Notes: generated by a model not told the origin, from the sequence alone. A stretch of 64,000 nt of DNA from Kalmanozyma brasiliensis GHG001 (GCF_000497045.1 NW_015961961.1:372001-436000), one strand, 5' to 3'; positions 19,714 to 30,242 are shown, counted from the first letter of the stretch. Translations and numbers: made by a program.

Positions 19714-20960
19714 CTACGCAGCTTCTGACTGGAAAGTGCGAATCTCTTCGACGAGGCTCTGCAACAGCGCGGGGAAAGAGCCGGGAACGTCCTGGAACTC
19801 TTGCTCCTCCGCCTGCGCTTCATTGTCCCTGTCGTCCTTTGCATCCCCTTTGGGGCCATTGTTTGCGTGTGGATCGGCGAAAGATTGAGTCGCGACGACG
19901 ACGTCTTGCTTGGCCTTGTCAGCAGAGTCCCACGACTAGCCACGGCCGTAGGAGCAGCCAACCTTTTGCGCGGCGCCCAACTTTTGCTCCTTCCCAATTC
20001 TGCGTTGAACGTATTCCTGCGGTTGAACACGACGATTCTGACTAAAGGGGCCGAGGATCTTGCATTGGGAATCGAAGCGGCCTTTGGCGCCGCATCTGGC
20101 ACAGATCAATCGTGGGCATTCGGCAAGCAGATGACGCTCGTCAAGCTGCTGCGCCGCCCACTTGCAGAATTGGCAGACTCGAACTTGCCCGGGAAGAAGA
20201 GGTGGACGTTGACTTTGTTACGCCAAAGGACCCAAGCGGGCCAGTAGTGGACCAGGTCGTAGAAGCGTCCACTGCCTGGGAGGGGGGCGGTGAATTCGAC
20301 AAGAACCACAAGCGACTGGGCGTAGAGCCAGATCGGCTCGTCACTGGCCTTCATCGAGACAGATCCCTCCATCTGCCACACGTCGACGATGCGGAGCGAG
20401 ATCGAGGCATCGTTGAACTGAGCGAAGAAGGATGGCAGCGAGGTGATAAATTCGTCGACGTGGTTGAGCGGGATGTTGTCGAGCTTGACGGGGAAAAGCA
20501 GATCGCTGGTCGGGAGACCGACACACAAAGGAAGACCAATGGGGATTTTGCCCACCTTCCACCCCTGCTCGAGCGCAGCCTGGACGATGTCATCCGCATG
20601 GACGTTGTCGTATGGCGTCTCGATGTCGATGTGCCGATAGCCTTGCTGGTTCTCGAACAGATGTACCCGCGGCAGCTTCTTGCCTGGGAAGGCGGCACAG
20701 AAGGCCGTCTCGAGCTGCACCTGCACGTACTTCCACTGTTGCGGCTTCAATGCAGGCGACATGCGGTACCGAATGACATTGGGGTTGAGAGCAAACCAGA
20801 CGGTGTGGAACATGGACATGAGCTGCTTCCATCCAACGGCTGGTGCGTTGCCCAAGCTGCGGATGAGTACGCCTCGGCGGTCCCGGCCAGCTGGATGTGG
20901 GTCATCGTACTGGATAACCGTGCCCTCGGAATGAGCCATGGTCTCTCCTAGTCCGGTCAT
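19714..20960 (-). pseudogene. Degenerate member of a Gag-like tandem zinc-knuckle gene pair (copy A)
   Basis: From ATG 20960 (or 20939) one frame runs to a stop at 20106 and matches copy B at 23866 over its whole N-terminal domain (shared blocks APAV-W-L, ETP/DTP..NV..DDIV/GDIV, VGLPTSDLL versus VGIPTNELL, LRIVDVW versus LQIVDIW, WPAW versus WPGW). Just before the zinc knuckles (about 20176-20182) the matching sequence moves to another frame, as expected for a one-base loss. That frame encodes C-x2-C-x10-H-x4-C and C-x2-C-x4-R-x4-C, then meets UAG at 19936-19938. Coding-like acidic sequence continues in the same frame to a stop at 19714. It may be a decaying gene, or sequencing errors may have broken an intact one. 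I do not know its function. A 75-nt intron that would remove the UAG is possible but has a weak donor. Confidence 0.55.
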
Positions 20961-21867
20961 TTTGGCGATTGTGCCTCGGTCTGGCGTCCGGGAGGAAGGA
21001 GCGCTCGAAGTAGCTAGAAAGTAGTAAGTGGACGAGAGGAACAAGAAATCGCGCTGCTCAAGCTCTCATACGATGCACAGCCTTCCTGAGCTGCGCTCTG
21101 AGGAGCAAACTCAGTCGTCATTCGAAGTTGTGACTGCGCAGAGATCTCCAAGAAGCTTTCTTGTGCGATGCATTCTGACTGCATCACCTCATGCGCAAGT
21201 GTTGACCGAGCAAAAGTAATACCAAATGAGATCTCAAGAGCAGCGCAAAGGAGGAATCGAAGCACGAGCGAGGACAACGCGCAGTGAAGCGGGGCGCAAG
21301 CTTTTCATCAAGCCAACACATCATTCTATTGTTGCACCGCCAGCTTCATGTCGGATCGCTCTCACATCGCAACCCACTCCGCTTCGCCGTTGAGGACATC
21401 CGGCTTCTTCCAGGATTGTATTGCGGCCCTCAGCTCGCTTTGCCCTGTCCCGCGACTCTCGCGAGCGTGACAAACACCGATCGACGGCGAGAGCGACCCT
21501 CATGCGCAGTTGCCCATCGCCCAGGCAGGCCAAGCTTGACGTTTGACAGCTCGCGGTGTGTGATTTTTTTTAGCTCGAAGCAAGAAGCTGGGCTCTAACA
21601 ACGCTCGCTTCCCCGAAAATAGATTTCGCGCGATAAAACCGGGCTCTAGGACCCCTCTTTCTTCCAGGTGTTGCGATCGCACCTTTGCATGCAGTTCGGT
21701 CGACTTCGCTTGCTTCTGTGCCAACTTCCACCATCCACCTCTCGACAGTTCGGCGCAGTCTTTCACGTTGCTATCAACACCATCACTAGACACGTCGTAT
21801 CAATCAGGGCTCATCTGCGCTCAGATACAGCGCCTCTTCCCTACATCGCACACCACCGCACGCAACC
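20961..21867. promoter_or_regulatory. Divergent intergenic region between copy A (-) and RTF1 (+)
   Basis: A 907-bp region. Only short frames occur, with no domain-like content. A run of T (gattttttttag, about 21561-21572) is the only simple-sequence feature. Confidence 0.35.
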
Positions 21868-23628
21868 ATGGCAGGCGGAGGACTAGACGACGAGCTGCTC
21901 GAGCTCGCAGGCGGCTCTGCTCGACAGATCGACCTTAGCTCCGATGATGAAGGCGACCGCGTCCGAACAGGCTCGAAACGCGACTCCAAACCATCCACAT
22001 CCTCCTCGCTCGCCAAGAAGCGTCGACTGGATCTGCTCGATGAGTCCGCCTCAGGGTCGGACGCAGATGCTCCAGGCTCCGACGATGATGCCGCTGGATC
22101 CTCAGCAGACGAGCGAGGCGATCCGTATCCGTACCATGGCATCTACAAGTCGGCAAGGGACATGGAGCAGCTGATGGCGATGAACGAGTTGGAGCGCGAA
22201 GACATCCTGGCCAGGCGTAGAGACGAGATCAACACGCGCAGGCAGAAGTCCGAGCTCGCGGCGCTCGTGAGGGCGCAGAAGGCGGCAGCTGGTGCGACTA
22301 AGAAAGCTGTCTCCAAGAAGCGTGTCGTCCGGGGCGGTCGAGGCGGTAGGAAGGGAGCAGACTCGGACCTGAGTGAGCAGAGCGAGGATGACGACGAGGA
22401 CGAAGAGGAGGATGCCGATGGCGATTCCGACTTTGCCTACGGCGGTGCAGCAACAGCGGCCAAGAGCAGGAAGAAGAAGCTACCCGGTCAGACCGACGCC
22501 AAATCCGCCAAGCTCTCGGAACTGCGCAAGAAGCGACAGCAGAAAGCGGCTGGCGTGTCGCGCACCGCCGGCCTCGACTCGGACGACGACGCTGCCGCCG
22601 CCCCATCCAAATCGCGTCGTCGAGGGTACGCCTCGTCCGACGACGAAGTGTCCTACTCTGACTATTCGGACGAGGACGACTACCCACGTCGCTCGCGTCC
22701 ATCCAAACCGGACCTCTCGTCGTCGCGCGACTCCTCCGACCCACCGACCTTGGCGGATCTTAACGCAGCCCGCATCACGCGCGACAACGTCGAGTCGCGT
22801 CTCTACGCCCCACGCTTCCGCGAAGCGCTCATCGGCGGCTTTATCCGCTACAACTGGGGCACGCGTCCCTCGACGTCCAACCCGGGTCGCACCGAAACCG
22901 TCTACCGCATCCATCAGATCACCGACGTTCACGAGGCACCCGGCAAGTTCTACGACCTTTCCGACGACCGTTCGGGCAAGTGGTGCAACGTCTACCTCAC
23001 GTTCGAGCACGATGGAGAGGAGCACCAGGCCAAGATCAACATGCTGAGTCGTGGCGAGTTCAGCGAGTCGGAGCGCGAGAGGTGGATCGCCTTTGTCAAG
23101 GCCAAGGGCAACTTGCCTGGCAAGGGGAGGGTGGGGAGGAAGGCGGATGAGCTGGAGAAGTTCTTCACCAGCCCACTGACCGAGGCGGACATCAAGGGGA
23201 TTCTGGAGACCAAAAAGCGATTGAGGACCGAAGCGGAGAGTGTGATGGGCAAGAGCGTCGATGGTCCTCGTGGAGGGCTCAACACGCCGGGTGTCGCAAC
23301 ACCTACGGCAGCAGGCGGGGATGTCCAGCCTCAGAGCCTGGAGGCGCGACTCGCCGCGGTGAACGAGCGCAACCGTGCCCTGGATAGGAGCAAGCAGTCG
23401 GACGTGGAGAGGAAGGCGAGGAACAACAAGCTCGCCGCCTTCCAAGCTGCCAAAGCGCAACAGCAGCGGGAGGAACGTCAGGCTCAGCAGGGTGAGGTCA
23501 AGGACGGGGAGGCGGACGGCGGCGTGCAGCTGACGAACGAGAAGGTGGGTCACACCGGCATGGGCAACGGCTTCGTCGCGGTCAAGAACTACGCCACGCT
23601 GGTCGAGGTCGATCTGGGCGACTTTTGA
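21868..23628 (+). CDS. RTF1: RTF1, Paf1 complex subunit (Plus3 domain)
   Basis: Single-exon gene of 586 aa. The N-terminal half is highly charged and disordered (Asp/Glu/Ser clusters and Lys/Arg runs) and contains a short block around 84-135 with MEQLMAMNELEREDILARRR, typical of the Rtf1 histone-modification region. The Plus3 domain begins near residue 292 (ARITRDNVESRLYAPRFREA) and continues through FIRYNWGTRP, TVYRIHQITDV and the FYDLSDDRSGKWCNVYLTFE block. Plus3 binds phosphorylated Spt5. Family knowledge: Rtf1 couples the Paf1 complex to RNA polymerase II elongation and H2B ubiquitination. It is flanked on both sides by the Gag-like pair, both on the opposite strand. Confidence 0.92.
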   Translation: MAGGGLDDELLELAGGSARQIDLSSDDEGDRVRTGSKRDSKPSTSSSLAKKRRLDLLDESASGSDADAPGSDDDAAGSSADERGDPYPYHGIYKSARDMEQLMAMNELEREDILARRRDEINTRRQKSELAALVRAQKAAAGATKKAVSKKRVVRGGRGGRKGADSDLSEQSEDDDEDEEEDADGDSDFAYGGAATAAKSRKKKLPGQTDAKSAKLSELRKKRQQKAAGVSRTAGLDSDDDAAAAPSKSRRRGYASSDDEVSYSDYSDEDDYPRRSRPSKPDLSSSRDSSDPPTLADLNAARITRDNVESRLYAPRFREALIGGFIRYNWGTRPSTSNPGRTETVYRIHQITDVHEAPGKFYDLSDDRSGKWCNVYLTFEHDGEEHQAKINMLSRGEFSESERERWIAFVKAKGNLPGKGRVGRKADELEKFFTSPLTEADIKGILETKKRLRTEAESVMGKSVDGPRGGLNTPGVATPTAAGGDVQPQSLEARLAAVNERNRALDRSKQSDVERKARNNKLAAFQAAKAQQQREERQAQQGEVKDGEADGGVQLTNEKVGHTGMGNGFVAVKNYATLVEVDLGDF

Positions 23629-23865
23629 GCGGATCGCGGATGGATACGAACTAGGATGCACTCGAGTCTACACATGCATAAATCTTACGGCAATTTACAT
23701 TTGATTGAAGAAGACGAGACTTGACATGTAATGCCGCTTTGTGCGGGCCAGGAGAGAGTGGTGGAGTGAAGCAGCTCGCCGTCGAGCTGTTTGAGGGGGT
23801 TGAGGAAGACCTTGTGTTGACGAGTCACAACGTGATTGTCGATAGGTCGATGAGGGATTGAATGC

Positions 23866-25212
23866 TTACAGCGATTCTTCGACCTTGACCTCGGCCTCGT
23901 TGTCGTCGCCTTCTCCCTCAGGCCCGGCGGCGTTGTCCTTGCTGGCAGCGTCCTGGCCCTTCTCCGTGGCCGCTTCGGTCGCCCCTTCGGCACCCTTCTC
24001 TTGGACCTCGTCCTCGTCGTTACCCTCGACGTCTTTCTCGACCTCTGCGCCTGTTGGCGTCGTGTCCGCAGACGAGGCGCCGGCAGCGTCGTCGGCCGTC
24101 TTGGCTGTTCCTTCCTCTTCAGCCTTCTTCCTGGCCTCCTCCTCTTCGGCTGCCTTCCTGGCAGCTTCCTCCTCAGCTGCTCTTTTCTCGTTTTCAATCC
24201 TCTGTCTCTTGCGAGCTTCCTCTCTTTCCTCGTTCCTTCTCTTCTTTCCCTGTTCGCAGGCCTTCTTGTTCTCCCCGTCTGGGTCCGGCTTGCCCTCGGC
24301 GCTATTGTGGCCAATGTGGCCGCAAACGCCGCATGTGATCTTGATACAGGCTTTGTCCGTGTGACGTTGATTGGGACCGGATAGATCTTGAGCGGTGTGC
24401 AGGCAAAACTCGCAGAACTTGAAGCGGCTGGGGTACTGGAGCTTGATAAGACACTCGTCCTCGAAATGGAACCACCCAGGCCAGTTGCTGGCGATGTGAT
24501 TAACACACGTGATCGAGGGGTCGGGGTCAGTGTCGGTGACCGCGACGAGGGCAAGGACCCTGCCGTCAAAAGTCCAAGGTGACTCTTGCGACCGTCGCGA
24601 CTGCGACTCCCATATGTCGACGATCTGGAGGGCCTCGTATGGATCGAGCTCCGTTGTGAGGTATTCCGGCAAGGCGTCGATGAAGCGCTCTTTGCAAGCC
24701 TCGGGCACTCCGAGGAACTGGACCGGTAGGAGCAGTTCGTTGGTCGGAATGCCTACGTACCAAGGTTTTCCAAGCAGATGACCGTCTGCCTTCCATTCGT
24801 ACGTAGCAGCAGCAGCTACTATGTCGCCAGAACGCACGTTGGTGCTGGGTGTATCGAAGCCGACATAGGTTCCCTTCTTGCCACGTGAATTGCCGTGATT
24901 CATTCTGATGCGCGGCTCCTCTGTGAACGGAAAGGCGATCTGAAAAAGAGTACGAAGACTGTCACGCACCTTGTCGAATCCGCTGGCATCGATCGTGTGT
25001 GGCACATGAAAGCCAACGAAGTTGAGTCTCGTGTGATTGGGATCGAATTGTTCCACCAGCCTGTACCATGGGACCGCAGGTGCTTCCCTTGAGGATGCGC
25101 GGAGAACTCCTCGCTGTAGCGGCGGGCTGGAAACATCGGGTTTGTAACTGATGAGGTTTCCATTCTCATCCTTGAGTGGCCAGTCGTCCACGGAGAATGC
25201 GTAGTTCGACAT
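23866..25212 (-). CDS. Gag-like protein with tandem CCHC zinc knuckles (copy B), unrecognised family
   Basis: Single-exon gene of 448 aa from ATG 25212 (MSNYAFSVDDWPLKDENG). A TATATAAA element at 25304-25311 (minus sense) lies about 95 nt upstream. The N-terminal region (about 50-265) is an alpha/beta-looking domain shared with copy A. Two knuckles follow: C-x2-C-x13-H-x4-C and then C-x2-C-x4-H, where the last Cys is missing. The C-terminal third is a Lys/Arg-Glu coiled coil (about 315-370), then an acidic Ala/Glu/Asp tail. Tandem CCHC after an RNA-binding-like domain is the layout of LINE ORF1 or retroelement Gag proteins. No reverse transcriptase or terminal repeat is nearby, so a domesticated gene is one inference. 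Function is unknown. Confidence 0.75.
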   Translation of the reverse strand: MSNYAFSVDDWPLKDENGNLISYKPDVSSPPLQRGVLRASSREAPAVPWYRLVEQFDPNHTRLNFVGFHVPHTIDASGFDKVRDSLRTLFQIAFPFTEEPRIRMNHGNSRGKKGTYVGFDTPSTNVRSGDIVAAAATYEWKADGHLLGKPWYVGIPTNELLLPVQFLGVPEACKERFIDALPEYLTTELDPYEALQIVDIWESQSRRSQESPWTFDGRVLALVAVTDTDPDPSITCVNHIASNWPGWFHFEDECLIKLQYPSRFKFCEFCLHTAQDLSGPNQRHTDKACIKITCGVCGHIGHNSAEGKPDPDGENKKACEQGKKRRNEEREEARKRQRIENEKRAAEEEAARKAAEEEEARKKAEEEGTAKTADDAAGASSADTTPTGAEVEKDVEGNDEDEVQEKGAEGATEAATEKGQDAASKDNAAGPEGEGDDNEAEVKVEESL

Positions 25213-25898
25213 GTTGGTCTGCTGCCTCAGACCACGGTAGAGAACGGGCAGGCTGAATCTTCGATATGGTCGGGAGAGAAGGGAAGAATTGCCTCGGGTC
25301 TTGTTTATATACTTTGCCGATGACGCCCCTTTGAGGAGTTTAGACTTTGGCACGCACTTGCTGAGCATCTCGAATTGACTTAAGGAGACAAAAGGGATCC
25401 GTGCTTGCTCACAAGCCGCTTCTTCACCTCGAAAGCGTCCAATCATGGTCGGATGAGCCTCCAAGACAATGGGGCCATGCACGCAACGGCCCACCTGCAT
25501 CACCCCTTCATTTCCCTAATCACACTTCCTGCAAATCCTATCAACATGTCACACTTGTCACAGAAAGTGGGAGAACATTCGATGATGAGATTGTAGAGTA
25601 GAGCGAGCGGTGGCGTGACCGAGCTTGTTGTCGGAAAAATGAAGCCGGCGCAGCGTGATGCGGAACAGAGCGGAGGGCAGCAGCGCGCGATCTGGTCGCG
25701 GCCGATATGCAATTTGCGCTTTTGCGACGCGTAAAGACGCACAAACAAAGGGACGCTGCTCAGCCGTGCGCCGTGCAGATGCATATGCAAAGACATCGAC
25801 GGTAAAGAGATAAGAGTTACATCGATGTTGCGGGAGCGTCATGGCAACGCAGATAGTGTGACATGAGCCTTCAAGTCTTCATGCGTGTGAATATGCGA
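25213..25898. promoter_or_regulatory. Intergenic region with TATA element upstream of copy B
   Basis: 686 bp between the PUS1 stop and copy B's start, both on the minus strand. TATATAAA lies at 25304-25311 (minus sense). The frame of copy B stays open to 25503 but lacks coding character. Nothing else was supported. Confidence 0.4.
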
Positions 25899-27635
25899 TC
25901 ATCCCTCGTACTCATCGAGCTGTGCACCCTTCATGCCGTACGCCTCGCTGTCCTCCTCCTCTTCGTCTTCCGCGCCATTCTCTCCGGCAGCATCCTTGTC
26001 TTGGGCCTCCTTCTTCCTGCGCAACTGATCCCTGTGAAACTCGCCGACCTTCACGATCGCTTCCGGGGGAATCACGCCTTTGGGGTTCAAGAACTCAAAG
26101 TCGGGACCCTGGAAGACATCGAGGTAGTTCAACCACTTGCCAAACTCGTTGGTCTCGTGCTCGGTGGCGATGATGCGGTCGTAGATCCACTGCTGCTTGA
26201 ACGTCTCCATCGCCGACGTATGCGAGTTGTACGAGATGAACTCGCGCAGCTCATCTTGCAGCGACGAGGCTTTGCCCGCTTCCGACTGGTCCGATTTCGA
26301 CTCGGTGGGCGGCGCTTCCGTCTCTGCCTCTGACTTGGATTGCGACTTTTTGCGCATGAGCCTCGAGATCTTGTCGTTGTTGTTGCGGATCCTCGTGTTG
26401 TAGGCATCAAAGATGGGACGCTCCAAAAGCAGGCCCAGACCTGGTGCTTTGGGGATATGCACGCGCGCAGGACCGAAGCACTCGTCCACCAACCCCTCTC
26501 CAGCGCCTGTCCTGCCTACCAAAACCAGCAGGCCGATCATTTTGCGAATCTGATGCAGCATGAAGCTCTGACCGTGGAACTTGATGCTCACCCACTCGGC
26601 GTCCTGGATCATCTTGGGGTCCGAGATGGTGAGCTGCTTCATGAAGCGGTGGCACGAGCGATCGCGGAACTCCTTGCCGACGGTAAAGTTGTGGAAGTTG
26701 TGCGAGCCAGAGTAGTGGGCGAAGATGCTGCGAATGCGCTGGAGCGCTGCTGGAGGCAGGCGATACTTCTTCTTGGCAGCAATGTCGGTGGAAAAGTCGT
26801 GCGAGGTGCCCTGCTCGGCCCAGAAGGGGTGCTCGACAATGTCGTCCAGCTTCGACTTGCCATCTGAGCCCTCCTTGGCAAGCTCTTCGGTGCGCATGCG
26901 GAGGAGCATGTCGTGCATGGTGCTTCCTGGCTTGGGCGGGATGAAGACGTAGGTGGGTAGGAGGTACTCGTACATCCTGCTGTCACAACTCTGCCGCGCG
27001 TTGAAGCCGTTCTGCACGCGAGTGATCCCCCATATCCTGATGAACTCAGGTAGCAAGCTGTTGACCTTGTCGACGAGTGTTTCTCCCTCCTTCAAGCCCT
27101 CTGGCTGCAAGATGAGCTTCAAGCTAAGTAGGTTGCCCGCAGCATGCACGCCGCGGTCGGTACGAGCTGCACGTTGAAGACCAACCTTGTTGGGGTTGAC
27201 GGCATTGTCTGCCGAAACTGCACCGGCAGTGCAGAAAGCTTCGAAGATGTCGCCCTCGATGGTCTTGACGCCTGGGTTGATCTGAAGACCAGAGTAGCCG
27301 ATGCCGCAGTAGCCGAACTTGACGGCGACCTTGCGTTTGGGGAGGCGGTCCGCGGAGGAGCTGGAGGAGGAAGGATCCGAGGCGGTATTCTCCTCAGAGC
27401 GACCGGTTCCACGACGGTCTCTTCGCTCCCACTTCTTCTTGCCGTCCTTGTTGCGAGTGACGCTGTCGTCAAAACGCGCGCGTTTGGCGCCTGCTTCATC
27501 TGTGACAACGTCCTCGTTTGTGACCGGGGCGGCGCCAGTGGTGGTGGACTCGGGGTCGAGCTGTCGCTTTTGTGAACGAATTTCGTCCGTGCCAGCCGCG
27601 GCTGCAACCACTTCCTGTTCCAGTCGCTCTGTCAT
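25899..27635 (-). CDS. PUS1: tRNA pseudouridine synthase, PUS1 (TruA family)
   Basis: 578 aa from the first ATG at 27635 (MTERLEQEVV). The TruA fold is clear: VKFGYCGIGYSGLQ, catalytic Asp in ARTDRGVHAAGN, FNARQSCDSRMYEYLLPTY, then SHNFHNFT and FMLHQIRKMIGLLV. The long N-terminal Ser/Lys-rich region and acidic C-terminal tail fit eukaryotic Pus1, which modifies cytosolic tRNAs and U2/U6 snRNA. The frame stays open upstream of 27635 for more than 60 codons without any ATG. It encodes a presequence-like stretch, so a longer mitochondrial form from a near-cognate start (for example GTG at 27818) is possible. A downstream Asp-rich tail ends the protein. The gene is divergent from the J-protein gene. 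Confidence 0.88.
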   Translation of the reverse strand: MTERLEQEVVAAAAGTDEIRSQKRQLDPESTTTGAAPVTNEDVVTDEAGAKRARFDDSVTRNKDGKKKWERRDRRGTGRSEENTASDPSSSSSSADRLPKRKVAVKFGYCGIGYSGLQINPGVKTIEGDIFEAFCTAGAVSADNAVNPNKVGLQRAARTDRGVHAAGNLLSLKLILQPEGLKEGETLVDKVNSLLPEFIRIWGITRVQNGFNARQSCDSRMYEYLLPTYVFIPPKPGSTMHDMLLRMRTEELAKEGSDGKSKLDDIVEHPFWAEQGTSHDFSTDIAAKKKYRLPPAALQRIRSIFAHYSGSHNFHNFTVGKEFRDRSCHRFMKQLTISDPKMIQDAEWVSIKFHGQSFMLHQIRKMIGLLVLVGRTGAGEGLVDECFGPARVHIPKAPGLGLLLERPIFDAYNTRIRNNNDKISRLMRKKSQSKSEAETEAPPTESKSDQSEAGKASSLQDELREFISYNSHTSAMETFKQQWIYDRIIATEHETNEFGKWLNYLDVFQGPDFEFLNPKGVIPPEAIVKVGEFHRDQLRRKKEAQDKDAAGENGAEDEEEEDSEAYGMKGAQLDEYEG

Positions 27636-28309
27636 GCTTTTGATCTTGGCGAGCTTTTCGTCGAGTGAGTCCGAGTAGAGAACGGTTCGCTGTACGGGCA
27701 CTCGTTGACCTTTGCCGATGCCGAGAGCGATGAACCAGTCGTAGGCTGACGGGCGAGAAGGTACCGAGAGTGAGACGTGAAAGGAGCGGCTTGGTGGAGC
27801 TGCTACTGCTGTGCGCACTAACGCGAGCGATGACCAAATGAAAGGACGGATCTTGACGAGTGTTCACAGCGCAATTGCAAGCTGTCAGTGGTCGTCGTTG
27901 GCGTAGGTGGTGAAGGTGAAAGTTGCAAGCAGCAACCTTCCGCTGAGTCTGTGTTGCTTCTCACTTTTTCTTCTCAAATTCGCCGAAGGGCCGGGAAAAA
28001 GGCGTAAGTGTGAGATTGTACATCGGCGATCCACAGTTACAGCTCCCGATGTGCGCGGAGAGAGAAGCGAGAAGAAACGGCGCTTTGCGAGAAAGAAGAT
28101 TTTGAAAGTGCGCAGGAAGAAGCCGACTGGCTCAGCTCGCTCCCTCTCTCTTCAATCACAATCACACGACCAACACACATCGCCCTTCCTGAGATCACCT
28201 CGTTCACCGACTACCACTTCAGCCTCGTACACTCATACAAACAGTGATACCAGGAACGGTCTTAAGCTCGCCAAGTGCGCAGGTTCGCGCTCAACTCCCT
28301 TCTTCCACC
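27636..28309. promoter_or_regulatory. Divergent promoter region of PUS1 (-) and J-protein (+), including the open PUS1 extension
   Basis: A 674-bp region. The first 180 bp or so (27636-27818) read open in the PUS1 frame (see PUS1). The rest carries pyrimidine-rich promoter-like sequence leading to the J-protein ATG (ccaccATGg). No TATA box was seen. Confidence 0.4.
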
Positions 28310-30049
28310 ATGGCGTCCACTTCTCGCTCGCCCTCTCCCATGGACGAGGATCCGCAATCACACATTAACGGCAACGGCAACACCAACGGTGCAACTGCCT
28401 CCTCATCGTCAGCAGGCATGAACGGCGCAACTTCGTCTGCACCTGCAGAGCCGACACCGGAGGAGAAGCAGCAGGCGCAGCAGCTGAAAGCGCAGGGAAA
28501 CTTGAGATTCTCATCCAAGGAGTACTCAAAGGCCATCGAGGCCTTTACACGAGCTTACGAGCTCGATCCTACCGACTCGACCTTCCTCACTAACCGTGCT
28601 GCTGCCAAGATGAGCCTCAAAATGTACAAGGCGGCGCTCTCGGATTGTCAGCTCGCCAAGGATGTTCAGGCAAAGCAGTCGACGGATGGTATCGCACAGC
28701 CCAAGACGCTCGTTCGACTGGCGAGGTGCCATCTCTATCTCGGCAACCCATCTGGTGCGCTTTCCGTGCTCAAGCCCGTCGTCAGCATGCGTGGGCTGGA
28801 CGACGCAACGCTCAAGCAGGCCACTCAGCTTCAGAACCAGGCCAACAGTGTCGCAGACCACCTCGCATCCTTCCAGAATCTCTCAACACAAGGCGATTGG
28901 TCTGTCGCAGGCTTTGCGCTCGACCAGGCTCAAACACAGGCCGGCATCTCGGAGGGCGACGTGCCGCTCACGTGGAGGATCATGCGAGCTACCGTCCATC
29001 TGCACAAGAACAACCTCGACCAAGCCAACAGCGTCATCGCAGACGCGCTTCGTGCCGACTCGAGCAACCCAGAAGCTCTCCTGGTACGAGCACGCATCCT
29101 GCTCGCCAAAGGTGACATCGCCAAAGCAGTTGCCCACTGCCAAGCTGCACTGCGCTCTGACCCAGAACAGTCGGGCGCCAGGGACCTGCTCAAGAAGTGC
29201 CGTCGACTGGAAGCCAAGAAGGAGGAGGGAAACACGTCGTTCAAGCAAGGCGACAATGCTGCCGCCGTCCAGCACTTTACTGAAGCACTGCAGATCGCCG
29301 ACGAGCGATCCGACCGCGATGGACCCGCACAAGGCTTCAAGGCGATTCTCTACTCGAACCGTGCCACTGCCAACTCGAAGAACGGCGACCACGCGGCTGC
29401 CATTGCCGACTGCGACGCTGCGCTCCAACTCGACTCTGGCTACGTCAAAGCGCTTCGCACACGCGCACGAGCCCTTCTCGCCTCGGAGCAGTACGAAGAT
29501 GCCGTGCGCGACTTCAAGAAGGCGCTCGAAGAGGCCTCCGTTAGTGGCGGCCGTGAAGCCGAGCAGCTGCAACGCGAGCTGCGCTCCGCGGAAATCGACC
29601 TCAAACGATCCAAGAAGAAGGACTACTACAAGATCCTCAACGTGGCCAAAGACGCCTCGGACAGCGAGATCAAGAAGGCGTACCGCAAAGAGTCGCTCAA
29701 GCACCACCCGGACAAGGGCGGCGATGAGGAGAAGTTCAAGCTGTGCAGCGAGGCGTACAACGTGCTGAGCGACGAGAACAAGCGAAGGCGGTACGATGCA
29801 GGTGCGGATGATTTGGAGTCGGATGGGATGGGCATGGGTGGCTTCCCCGGTGGTATGGGTGGGTTTGGCGGTCCAGGTGGCGTCGAGATCAATCTGGCTG
29901 ATCTGTTTGGTGCTGGTGGTGGGATGGGAGGCATGGGAGGTATGGGCGGCATGGGAGGCATGGGAGGTATGGGTGGAATGGGTGGGTTCCCAGGTGGTGG
30001 TGGACAGAGGAGGGGAGGTCGTCCCCCGCCTGGCTTCCACTTTGGTTGA
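28310..30049 (+). CDS. TPR and J-domain co-chaperone, DNAJC7-like
   Basis: 579 aa from an ATG in strong context. After a Ser/Asn-rich head, TPR repeats start at about residue 50 ([20 protein letters not shown], then [19 protein letters not shown]) and continue in two further blocks to about 430 ([40 protein letters not shown]). A C-terminal J domain (about 438-505) begins [20 protein letters not shown] and has the Hsp70-stimulating HPD in KHHPDKGG. The tail is Gly/Met-rich with tandem GGM units. The arrangement matches DNAJC7/TPR2, which moves clients between Hsp70 and Hsp90. The upstream in-frame codons from 28244 are leader. A long opposite-strand frame here is a codon-bias shadow. Confidence 0.9.
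   Translation: MASTSRSPSPMDEDPQSHINGNGNTNGATASSSSAGMNGATSSAPAEPTPEEKQQAQQLKAQGNLRFSSKEYSKAIEAFTRAYELDPTDSTFLTNRAAAKMSLKMYKAALSDCQLAKDVQAKQSTDGIAQPKTLVRLARCHLYLGNPSGALSVLKPVVSMRGLDDATLKQATQLQNQANSVADHLASFQNLSTQGDWSVAGFALDQAQTQAGISEGDVPLTWRIMRATVHLHKNNLDQANSVIADALRADSSNPEALLVRARILLAKGDIAKAVAHCQAALRSDPEQSGARDLLKKCRRLEAKKEEGNTSFKQGDNAAAVQHFTEALQIADERSDRDGPAQGFKAILYSNRATANSKNGDHAAAIADCDAALQLDSGYVKALRTRARALLASEQYEDAVRDFKKALEEASVSGGREAEQLQRELRSAEIDLKRSKKKDYYKILNVAKDASDSEIKKAYRKESLKHHPDKGGDEEKFKLCSEAYNVLSDENKRRRYDAGADDLESDGMGMGGFPGGMGGFGGPGGVEINLADLFGAGGGMGGMGGMGGMGGMGGMGGMGGFPGGGGQRRGGRPPPGFHFG
29918..30000 (+). repeat. Tandem Gly-Gly-Met coding minisatellite
   Basis: Repeated 9-bp units (ggcatggga/ggtatgggc variants) encode (GGM)n in the C-terminal tail of the J-protein. 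Unit number is likely to vary between strains. Confidence 0.7.
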
Positions 30050-30242
30050 TCGTTGTGCTGACAGCTTCACGCATGCCATTGACTTCTCATCATACAAAAG
30101 CATTTGCACGAACAAGATCTCTGTAAAGCTCGCGGTGTGTCTGACATTGCATACGAAAGGCTCGATAACGACAATTCCAGAATCTGCACTGAGTGCCAGG
30201 GGCGTTCGAAAAGAGATCAGGAGCAAATCCTGCGATGCTGGC

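Noticed and set aside
22480..23661. 393-codon frame opposite RTF1
   Set aside because: Antisense shadow. The sense frame carries the Plus3 domain.
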